Of a DNA stretch of 64,000 nucleotides, positions 49,342 to 57,569 are shown in pieces; the first letter of the stretch is position 1, and each line of letters begins with the position of its first letter. Where the stretch lies: positions 244,898,925 through 244,962,924 of the forward strand of contig JAUPFV010000001.1 in NCBI GenBank assembly GCA_036936605.1. Direction: 5' to 3'. The stretch comes from Limnanthes douglasii subsp. nivea. Its lineage: Eukaryota; Streptophyta; Magnoliopsida; Brassicales; Limnanthaceae. The position numbers and the translations under genes are program-made. Below the pieces are notes generated by a model. It did not search any database, was not told the DNA's origin, and saw only the letters and a program-made list of their open reading frames with translations.

Positions 49342-49737
49342 GTAAGTGGATCAAAAGTTCACTAAGATTCAAATATCTTATTTATTTGTTGTGATGATAT
49401 TTACTGTTGTATAAATATTCAAACAAAGTTAGTGTATCTATTTAAAACAGTCAGCGGAGTTTTCCAGTTGAATACATATTCAAAATAATGCCATCACATG
49501 ATATGATGATATTAAACAAATACCAGGACTGTTGTGTAGTCCTGTCCAAATAATTCGCATCCTATATTGCGAATTGTGTATTACTTTAGTTGGTTGGTTA
49601 TTTTACAATTCGCATGCTGAGCTGCGATTTGTTTGAGATGGACAAAATAAATATCAGTTCAGCATGGGAATCGTTCGCAACTATGATTATAGTATGTTTA
49701 ACCCTCCCACCTTTTTTTTTGGAATTTTATGAAATAG
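49342..49737 (+). other. Intron with dyad repeats
   Basis: Donor GAT|GTAAGT at 49342, acceptor GAAATAG at 49737. Contains AATTCGCA-N8-TGCGAATT at 49552-49577 and three further half-sites to 49682. Confidence 0.7.
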
Positions 49738-49925
49738 GAGACTGAGAGACAACAACAACAACAACAACAACAACAGAAACAGAAACAACAGCAGCAACAA
49801 GTTCAACACCACCACCACCAACAACAACAACAGCAACAGCAAAAGAAACAAGTTCAACACCAACAGCAACAAGAACAACAACAAGAACAACAAGGACAAC
49901 AAGTACAAAAACAACATCAACAGAT
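49738..49925 (+). repeat. CAA/CAG/CAC triplet tract, Gln/His-rich exon
   Basis: About 60 codons of mostly CAA and CAG with a short CAC run, read in frame as Gln with His, Lys, Glu and Val after ETER. It lies at the start of an exon of the Ulp1-type gene. The opposite strand looks like poly-Leu but has no support. Confidence 0.85.
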
Positions 49926-50373
49926 AACCTTGGCAAAGAGAGAAAGGCTAACGCAAGAGATAGCACCGCAAAAGTTAGAAGATGTCCATCCCTGTGAGAA
50001 GATGGAACTACTCAGCCAGGAAGGACCATCCTTAGAAGACAACACCACATATGCAGCTGCACCGCAAAGACCAACGGTGGTGTGCACAAAGTGAGAATTG
50101 CTAAGCCAACGTGAAACTATAGCACCAGTAACAAATCAACTGCAAGCTCCAGAGTCAAATGATAACACAGTAGGTTTACCCGATGCTTTTGTTGATGGTA
50201 TTTACACTCAAGTTTCACAGACATTTTTAAATGAAATTGATAATGTATATTACGATTCTATAATAAAACGGTCTTTGGAGAACATGTCGGAGGATGACTT
50301 TAATGATCTCTGCCGACACGATCTAGATCCTATGTCGAACAAGTCAACGACATTGGTTGTCCATGACCGTGCA

Positions 50374-50563
50374 GTAAGGGCTACTTATAATGATTTCGCA
50401 TCATAACATGAGAATTGTGTGGATCTATTTTAAATGTTACAAAAGAATATCAGGGTAGCATGCGAATTGTTCAATGGAACCTCGAACAGTTCGCATGCTA
50501 CCCTGATAGATACTTTGAAATGTATTAAGCTGGAACCAAACAGTTCGCATACCATTATAATAG
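50374..50563 (+). other. Intron containing a 59-bp compound hairpin
   Basis: Probable donor GCA|GTAAGG at 50374 and acceptor ATAATAG at 50563. The hairpin arms are 50449-50472 and 50484-50507: 24 bp each with one mismatch, 11-bp loop. Each arm contains TGCGAA/TTCGCA. The acceptor phase is uncertain. Confidence 0.6.
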
Positions 50564-50867
50564 AACGGAAAACCGCCAAAAGTAGAATACAGCGACTGGC
50601 CACAAAAGTAACTGACCGTATCTCTGTCGCAGAATACCACAAAATACAGTTAGTTAAAGCCTACGAGAGCGAAACCCCTGATCCAGTGGTATGGCAGTGA
50701 CCAGAGTCCAAATTTACATACGAAATCAGAGTGCAAGCGAGTGATGCGATGGCACTACCTTTAGACATGGAGCTGGACGTAAAGGTATCCAATTGTCAAC
50801 CAATTCTCTTTTTAATGTTTCAAATATGTCTTGTATATTTAACATAGATAAACAACTCATTTCTTAG

Positions 50868-51903
50868 GTTATCGACGCTTGGATTCGAAAGATGCTTGAA
50901 GAAGAAAACTTCAAAGTTCCATGCAATAAAGCTGAAGAAGTGAAAAATGACACCGTACTGATTTTGGGGATGACTACGGTAAGTTTAGCTAAGGTAAATT
51001 TCAAAGTATCAGAAAATGTTCTCATTGTAATGTACTCTCGCTTGGATGCAGCATCAATTGGAATCAGGCTGGGAAGTAACAAATCTGGTGGACCCAACTT
51101 TTAGCAAAGCGCCCGAAAACCCCAACATCATCATGATTCCAATATGCACCGAGACAAAGGACCAGATAAACCATTGGACATTACTCGTCATTGACGTAGA
51201 CGACAGATCGATAACAAACTACAACCCACTTCTTCCTAAACTGAAAGCCATAGACCACACCACAAGGACACCTACAAAACTGGTAATATTCCCAGCTATA
51301 CACTTACGTTTAAACATATTTTTAATTATGCATGATCAATACATGCTGCGAACTGTGATCGAGATATGCTGCAAAATGTGAGTAAATCAGTTGCATTTCG
51401 CAGCCTATCCATAACACATTTTGCAGCATAGGATGCGAATCGTTTTGGATGATGCACATTTCAATAAAATAGGCTGCGAAATGCTTTCAGACAAAATGGA
51501 TTGGATATCAATCAATTCGCACCCTATGCTGCGAATTGCTTGACATGTCCATGTTGGATTGGTTATCACACAATTCGCAGCCTATGGTGCGAATTGTGTG
51601 GTAACAACTGTTTAAGTTTTTGTGCTGGTTTCTAACACTAATTATTATAACCAGATCAAATATTTGTTGGAGAAAGGATTCCTACCTAAATCAAGGACAT
51701 GGTCGAAGGTGAAAAATGAAAGAAAAATCCCACAACAAAAACAAGGCACCCTGGATTGTGGTATTTTTGTCTCCAAATACGCCACAGATATTATCCAGCA
51801 TGGATATGTGCAGACAAAATATGATGAAGATATGGTCACTGCCTTCAGAGCAGAAATGTTTGATTTCTTCTTAAATAACAAAGACATCGTGACATACGGG
51901 TGA
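50868..51903 (+). pseudogene. Ulp1/C48 cysteine peptidase domain
   Basis: Three exons in one phase (50868-50978, 51052-51282, 51655-51903; all junctions GT-AG). They read VIDAWIRKMLEEENFKVPCN, then WEVTNLVDPTF, then QINHWTLLVIDVDDRSITNY, then KIPQQKQGTLDCGIFVSKYA, ending at TGA 51903. The catalytic His (NHW), the oxyanion Gln (QKQGT) and the nucleophile Cys (DCG) are present. The Asp that usually follows the His strand (YDS) is Asn-Pro here (NYNPL), so activity is doubtful. This domain itself has no stop or frameshift, unlike the upstream exons. Three of the four intron junctions used here are unambiguous. Confidence 0.9.
51283..51654 (+). other. Intron with the most regular dyad copies
   Basis: Donor CTG|GTAATA at 51283, acceptor TATAACCAG at 51654. 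Holds eight half-sites. CAATTCGCA-N8-TGCGAATTG at 51513-51538 has 9-bp arms. The copy at 51567-51600 has perfect 13-bp arms (CACACAATTCGCA and its complement) around an 8-nt loop. Confidence 0.85.
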
Positions 51904-52407
51904 TTCGAAGTAAAACATTATGGTTGTTTGATGTAAATAAATTGATTGCAATTTTTTGGTGTGCATACATTTACAATTACATTTTCAGAAATGTGAAATT
52001 CCAAAGATATATATACATGACATACTTCTTATCAAATCGTTCGCATCCTAACCTGATCTATAAGTTTAGGAAGCAAACAATTCCCACCAAACATTTCGCA
52101 ACAATCCCTGGTATGTCTTCAAAAATGATCCTCACCAAACAATTCGCATCATAACCTGATAGATGCTTACTTATCACTAAACAGTTCGCAACAAACCCTG
52201 GTATATCACATTAACAAGCAGTTCGCAGCCTAGTATAAAAATAAATAATTCAAAATATATCGTTCAAGAATACGAACAGGCTATGAAGTATGCCTTGGTA
52301 AATGTTTACTGCATTGAGCACGCAAAAAACATTCTAATCACCAGAGGTCCAGAACCCATTAATTGCTGATTGGACATGTTGGCTATGTAATGATTGCCTC
52401 ATTTCCC
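51904..52407. other. Intergenic part of the MULE with asymmetric dyad copies
   Basis: Between the Ulp1-type gene and the acidic ORF. Five TTCGCA half-sites at 52030-52230, four of them followed after 8 nt by TGATAG, TGATCT or TGGTAT instead of TGCGAA. Confidence 0.75.
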
Positions 52408-52415
52408 TATAAATA
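52408..52415 (+). promoter_or_regulatory. TATA box of the small acidic ORF
   Basis: TATAAATA in CCCTATAAATAACACT. A start about 30 bp downstream gives a leader of about 170 nt with one 38-codon upstream ORF (ATG 52474) before the ATG at 52610. Confidence 0.65.
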
Positions 52416-52609
52416 ACACTAGTAAACTAGAGGCTAATTTTAAAACAAACTCTATATTTTTTAAAAACACTTTATGTTCTCTTCCAATTCAAACAGTCAT
52501 TTCTTTTTCCACCACCACAACCACCACCTCATACTCATACTTTGGTTCACTTGGTTCTTTGGGTGGCTCCTGGTCATTCTTAACCGTTAACTGGAGCGAT
52601 GACTTGATC

Positions 52610-52962
52610 ATGCCAGCAACACCACCAAACAGCCCAGTATCTGTCTTTGATTTAGACATATATGATGACTACTACTCTGCTGACTCTCAACCAGTGGAAG
52701 TTGTTCCAATGGTTGCTGCTGAACCTCTGCCAGAAGAGGTTCCAATGGCTGCTGCTATACCTCAGCCAGCAGAGGTGGAACCTCAGACGACAGAGGTTCC
52801 AAACAACAAAAGGACGAGGGAAGACGAAGCCGGTCCATCAAGGAAATTTTTTTATGCATGATGGACGTAGATAATGAAGAGGAAGAGGAAGAGGAAGAGC
52901 AAAAGGCTGATGATCAGCACACAGAGGAGAAATATGGTGAAGAATCCTCTACTGATGACTGA
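52610..52962 (+). CDS. Small acidic protein of the MULE, unknown function, probably frameshifted
   Basis: I chose ATG 52610 (MPATPPNSPVSVFDLDIYDD), because the ATG-less open stretch upstream to 52394 lies before the TATA box. It reads 83 codons: a Pro/Asp start, three imperfect repeats of the type VEVVPMVAAEPLP / EEVPMAAAIPQP / AEVEPQTTEVP, then a basic patch NNKRTRED and a stop at 52859. Directly overlapping in another frame, from ATG 52858, is a Glu-rich stretch (VDNEEEEEEEEQKADDQ) to TGA 52962. A one-base slip in the T7 run at 52847-52853 would join the two into an acidic-tailed protein; which state is ancestral is unknown. No domain is recognised. It has its own promoter-like TATA and sits between the other two genes. 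Confidence 0.5.
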
Positions 52963-53750
52963 TAGAGTTAGCTTTTGTTTTTTGCTTTTTTGGAATGCAA
53001 CTAACTAACACTAATAGGTTGTAGTGATTTGTGTAAACATTTGTTAGTGCATGAAGACCATAATCCTCTTTTTTGTAATCCAATTTGTTTACAGACTTTT
53101 AATCATATAAACGATTCGCATCCAATTACAATTTGCAAATAATTCACAGCTTAACCTGATATACTACTTGTTTTCAATATTACTGATTTTCATGCAATTT
53201 GTAGCATACCATGCGAATTGCAACCCACTGAATGTCCTGGTATTTTTATCAAAGCACGCTTCGCAGCTTAGCATGTGAACAAATATCAGGATTTCTGGTT
53301 GTTCTCCATTCACATCATATCTCTTTACACAAGAAGCCAGGAGTCCTGATAGTTATTCTGGTCATAATTAGAAGCATATCATGCGAATCGTATGCGAATA
53401 AGAGTCCTGATATTTGTTTGAAAAGGAATTACGTTATATCTCAACACAATTCGCAGCATAAAATGCTGATAATTGTTTGATATGATTTTACTAACGATTC
53501 GCATCCTGGTGAAATTTCACACGAATCGCATGAAAACCTGATAGATGTTTGCAACATGATATTAACATATTGTACACAATTCGCAATACTGGATGCGAAT
53601 TGCATGCAACTCAAAGCACTTAACATTTCTTTACTCAAATAAAAGCATTACAAACACAAAAATGTAAAAATGTTTAGTTTGTTGTACAGAACAATAACAG
53701 TATTACAAATAAATGTGGCCAACGAGAATTGTACACATCACGGATTGTGC
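52963..53750. other. Convergent intergenic region of the MULE with dyad repeats
   Basis: 3' ends of the acidic ORF (+) and the transposase (-) face each other here. Nine half-sites between 53110 and 53605, for example CAATTCGCA-N8-TGCGAATTG at 53577-53602 and a copy whose left half has decayed to TTTGTA near 53197. Confidence 0.8.
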
Positions 53751-56343
53751 TTAAACTGGAACATCAAAAGTCCTCCGGTTATGACCTGATTTCGAACAAT
53801 GGCCACACCTCAATTGCTTGGTTGAGATTTCTCATCTACAAGGGATTCACTTTTTGTTAGGTATTTTGGAGTGTCTCTTAACGTTCGGAGGTAGAACTTC
53901 AATAAATGAAGGATCGTTAGCGCTGAACCCTTCCCCGAAATCCGTTATACCAGGTATGCTGAAAGAATAACTTTCCCTGTAATTCTTAACCGTAAAGAAG
54001 GGCTCTATTACGGTAAATGGATCTTGGTCAGTATATTGTATTACCGTTAAAGCGTGAGGACATGGAAAACACTCTTGTTGCCATGATCCGCAAGAACATT
54101 TGAAATCCAACAGATTAACAACAGCCACAGGATTCGAAAAGACTTCGAACATGGCGGTAGACGAGTTATGTAATACCCAAGTTCGGCACATGTCAACATT
54201 CTGCTTTAGCTTCTTCTCGTACTCGGGGACCAAATTAGTACTCCAGCTGAGACCTTCTTCGTATCTTTGTAAAACTTGAGTCATAAGCAAGACTCTAATC
54301 CAGTCAATAAACTCAACAATCGGTAGGTCGCAATATTTTTTGATTTGATTGTTAAACAATTCTGCTGCAGTAGTTGCCACAGAGCGGTATTGCTTCCCTT
54401 TTACGTAAGCTTGCGCATACTTTTCCGGGCGGAAATTTGCAAGAAAATCACTGATTCTGTCACCACCTTCACATAGAAAAACTGTTAGTATATCTCTAAA
54501 AATCTCTCGACTAGGAGCATAAGCAAGACGATGGAAGAAACTCAACATCATTTTTTTATAGTCTCTGTTAGTATGTTCCAGTTTCGCTTTCAAATTCTGC
54601 ATGAGATGGAAATAACAGTACGCATGATAGCAGTTTGGATACAAGATAGAAACAGCATTAACGATACCAGAATGACGGTTTGAAATAAATATGATCTGGC
54701 GATCCAACAAATGTGGTTTCAAACACCCCCAAAACTACATCCAATTGTCTCAATCTTCAATGCTAACTATACCAACAGCAACACGGAATAGTCCTGGAAA
54801 AAAGAAGATCAAATGAACACTACAACAGTACTCAAACGTTTAAAAAATGTACACATTTTGCAGCCTGTCCTGGTAGTTGTTCTCAAAATTCACGCTGCGA
54901 ACTGTGTACAAGCATAAGCTGCGAATTAATCACAGTTTCAAACACTGCCTAATTCGCAGCCTTGAATGCGAAATTTCAAGATTCCTGCAACAAATGGTGT
55001 GCATATATAGGATACGAACTGTTGCCTAAAATTCATCCACTGATTCGCATCCTCTATTGCGAAATGTCATCACTTAAACTGCACTGCTTAATTCACAGCT
55101 TTGGATGCGAAATGTTTCACAACAATTTCAAACAAAAACATCATAACACATTCTGATTAACTAGTTAAATGTAACTAACCGTAGTTACCGTCCTTTGCTA
55201 CGACAGTAAGCAAGGTACCCTTATACTTGCCATATAAGTGGGTTCCATCGACAAACAACAGTGGACAGCATGAATGAAAACCCTAAAGGGACGAACCGAA
55301 TGCTACAAAACAATGCTTGAATCGGTTTCCAGCTGATAACTCCAACTGGCAGTTTGAAGTAATATCCCGGCTCTTCAAACGTTTGAAGTATCCGCTTAGT
55401 AAACTAAAAGAACTTGAACTATCTCCGAAAACTCCCCTCCTAGCCTTCTCTAAAGCATTCCATGACAAACGGTAAGAGATGTCAAGACCGTAATCTTGTT
55501 TGACAGTCGATTGTATGGTTTTGGCTGTCAACGAATGGCAGCTCCAGAGAGAATTCTGAATTTCCTCTGCAATCAAATCTGATGTCAAATGCATGTGCCG
55601 CTTATGCTTATGCTTCTGGGAGAAAACGAGACTGCAATTATGGTGCAGAACATATATCTTGATTGTCATCAAGCCGGTGCTGGAATCAATAGATGCATAA
55701 AGCCTCCATTTGCACCCGCTTGTGAACTTATTTTCACAATAGGCAGTGATCTTGGTTGCTGTGTTGTGCAGGTATTTGAAATCAAAACCATGATCTAAAG
55801 AAAACCTGCACAAAGATAACCTCAGACCGGCAATACCTTCTTCAAAAGCTTGACCCACTCCTGTAATAGCATTAGCCCAACCAGCAGTAGCAAGTTTTTT
55901 TTTCTCTGCTCAGAGTTAACTAAACCGTTACTACTCTCCCCGCTAACTAGTTGATCAAGAGATGGTTCTCCCAAAATCAAGCTACGCTCTTTACGCTTTA
56001 CACCACAATCCTTACCACCAGAGCTCTTATCACCAGAATGTTTTTCACCAGAACAGTTCTGACCAGAACCCTTATCAAAGACGTGTTGTTCTATGAGAAA
56101 ACTAGCCCGTTTTAAACACTCCAAATCAAGATATAACACCAACCCAACAAAATCCTTTTGGTTATTAAAGAAACAATTATTGTGATCCCCGCAGGAGTAT
56201 GTAATTAGGTAGTCACCTGTGACAAGCTCCTCCCATGTGCTCTCCATATAAGCTTGGCTACTTTGAAAGCTTTCAAACTCCGTGAAAGGCACAATTGCGG
56301 TTTGATGACCATGTTTAAAAATACCAACTCGTGATTTGGACAT
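53751..56343 (-). pseudogene. MULE transposase with one intron, broken
   Basis: Starts at ATG 56343 (MSKSRVGIFKHGHQTAIVPF). A linker with GSGQNCSGEKHSGDK-like repeats ends at an A run (55893-55901) where the frame shifts. The MuDR-type N-terminal domain follows (55858-55283; FSLDHGFDFKYLHN, CENKFTSGCKWRLYAS), then a stop and FVDGTHLYGKYKGTLLTVVA with the first catalytic Asp. A phase-1 intron (55179-54794) follows, then VAVGIVSIED (stop) DNW. The second Asp of the usual SDRH is Asn (ISNRH). The Glu (TTAAELFNN) remains. A SWIM zinc finger CSCGSWQQECFPCPH lies near 54080. After two stops (53847 and 53832) the same frame gives a knuckle CGHCSKSGHNRRTF (last Cys lost) and ends at TAA 53751. It would cut and move the element; now inactive. 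Confidence 0.93.
54794..55179 (-). other. Transposase intron with dyad repeats
   Basis: On the minus strand, donor TACG|GTTAGT at 55179 and acceptor TTTTCCAG ending at 54794; the join restores Gly and the reading frame. Seven half-sites at 54850-55110, for example AATTCGCA-N8-TGCGAAAT near 54954 and GATTCGCA-N8-TGCGAAAT near 55041. Confidence 0.85.
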
Positions 56344-56409
56344 ACCCTACCCTGCATAGAACAAACTATTAGTTATTAGTCCCAAAAACTATGTGCAAAT
56401 TATTTATTA

Positions 56410-57215
56410 CTACATCAAACATATCGCATCCTATATTGCGATTTGTGTATATTACAAGATGGGAACTGTGTTCAATTCGCATCATATCCTGATAGTTGTT
56501 TGTAAATCAGCTAAAAAAAGTCTTGATATTTATTTCAAAATACTCTAGAGGTCCACAGAGTTCGCATCATAACATGCGAAACGTAAAAAAGTAACTAAAA
56601 AAGTACTGATATTTGGTTTGAAAATGAAATACTTTAGAGTTCTACACAGTTTGCATCCTATCATGCAAAACGTGAAAGTAACTAAAAAAATCCTGATAGT
56701 TTGAAAATGAAATACTCTAGAGGTCCACATAATTCGCATCATAACACGCGAAACGTAAAAAAGTAACTAAACAAGTCCTGATATTTGTTTGAAAATACAA
56801 TACTCTAGAGTTCCACATAGTTCGCAACCCATCCTGAGTTTTGTAAGTAAATAAGAGTCTTGATATTTGGTTTGAAAATGCAATAGTTTAGAGTTCTACA
56901 CAGTTCGCATCCTATCATGCGAAACGTGAAAGTAACTAAAAAAATCTTGATATTTGTTTGAAAATGCAATACTCTAAAGGTCCACATAGTTCGCATCATA
57001 ACATGCGAAACGTAACAAAGTAACTAAAAATGTCCTGGTATTTGTTTGAAAATACAATACTCTAGAGTTCCACATAGTTCGCAACCCATCATGAGTTTTG
57101 TAAGCAACTAAGAGTCCTTATATATGTTTGAACATCCATACAATTTGCAGCATATTTGTAAGCAAATTTTGAAATTCTTTCATGTGATTCGCATGTCACC
57201 ATGCGAATTGGTAAT
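56410..57215. repeat. Dyad-repeat region upstream of the transposase with higher-order tandem array
   Basis: From about 56520 to 57120 three unit types, each about 80-100 bp and each built around one dyad, alternate. A has TTCGCATCATAACATGCGAA; B has TTCGCATCCTATCATGCGAA; C has TTCGCAACCCATC(C/A)TGAG. The order is A B A C B A C. All are followed by AAGTAACTAA..., TCCTGATATTTG and a TTTGAAAAT(G/A)(A/C)AATACT phrase. It lies in the leader of the transposase gene. Confidence 0.85.
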
Positions 57216-57399
57216 ACAATTAGCATCTTTCACATCGAATACATCAAACTACATAAATAAACAGACCTTCTAACACTCTGATCACTGGAAAATGTGATTT
57301 CAACCGTGCTTCGTGGTGGTTCGTAGGGTTAGGTGGTTAGAGCGGCTAACAAATTCAAATCTTCAAAAAGCTAGAAAAAATAGAAAGAAAACAGAAAAT

Positions 57400-57560
57400 T
57401 ATGTTTATATAGTGGGTTAAGGGTAATTAGGGTATAAAAATAATATTAGGTAGTAAGTGACAATAAAGTAGTTGAATTGGATATTAAATAACAATTGATC
57501 AAACCTTGGGTACTAGATGACAATTGAATAGTTGAGTGGGTACTTTAAATGCAATTTCTC
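57400..57560. repeat. Right terminal inverted repeat of the MULE
   Basis: Ends ...TTTCTC at 57560. ATAGTTGAGTGGGTA (57528-57542) is the inverted copy of 46092-46106 at the same 18-bp distance from the end. Two internal sub-repeats of about 60 bp (AATAGTTGAG.., AAAGTAGTTGAA..) are visible. TATATAAA on the minus strand at 57404-57411. Confidence 0.88.
57404..57411 (-). promoter_or_regulatory. TATA box in the right TIR
   Basis: TATATAAA on the minus strand, pointing to the transposase, at the inner edge of the right TIR; mirrors the TATA in the left TIR. Confidence 0.6.
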
Positions 57561-57569
57561 TAAAATCTA
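57561..57569. repeat. Right target-site duplication of the MULE (9 bp)
   Basis: TAAAATCTA, identical to 46065-46073. Confidence 0.93.

Larger units (their letters stand above)
47065..51903 (+). pseudogene. MULE-borne Ulp1-type gene, multi-exon, broken
   Basis: Probable exons: 47065-47526 (ATG 47070), 47607-47850, 47948-48091, 48433-48850, 48931-49341, 49738-50373, 50564-50784, 50868-50978, 51052-51282, 51655-51903. The first exons resemble the DUF1985-type N-terminal region (GITRAHIEAARNRPFY; then, shifted, FVKLTEDDVKVIFGMKHGT; YYVEDLSKINSYDWSRS). Then come a basic Pro-rich segment, a Gln/His tract and a C-terminal C48 peptidase. Phases agree for the last four exons. Lesions: frameshifts near 47268 and 47700, stops at 47370, 48802, 50092 and 50698. 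The family deconjugates SUMO-like modifiers; the role in MULEs is unknown. I am sure of the C48 part and less sure of the N-terminal domain and some boundaries. Confidence 0.8.
46074..57560. mobile_element. Mutator-like element with transposase, Ulp1-type gene and dispersed dyad repeats
   Basis: An 11,487-bp element bounded by terminal inverted repeats (both starting GAGAAA; TACCCACTCAACTAT lies exactly 18 bp inside each end) and a perfect 9-bp target duplication. Contents: a multi-exon Ulp1-type protease gene (+, 47065-51903), a small acidic ORF (+, 52610-52962), and an intron-containing MULE transposase (-, 56343-53751). Ulp1 domains inside MULEs are known from Arabidopsis Kaonashi-type and melon elements. 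The non-coding parts are filled with the TTCGCA-N8-TGCGAA repeat family. All three genes carry lesions; the intact duplication shows no rearrangement since insertion. Confidence 0.95.

Noticed and set aside
49687..49966. Poly-Leu and poly-Val open frames on the minus strand
   Set aside because: Shadow of the CAA/CAG/CAC tract that reads as Gln/His in the + exon after a splice acceptor.
52394..52609. Longer N-terminus for the acidic ORF starting at 52394
   Set aside because: Its ATG lies upstream of the TATA box at 52408, so it would not be in the transcript; ATG 52610 is the better start.
46793..57215. CRISPR-like array (short palindromic repeats, many copies)
   Set aside because: Spacing between units is irregular, units vary, the host is a plant and the copies sit in introns of a transposon; no cas genes.
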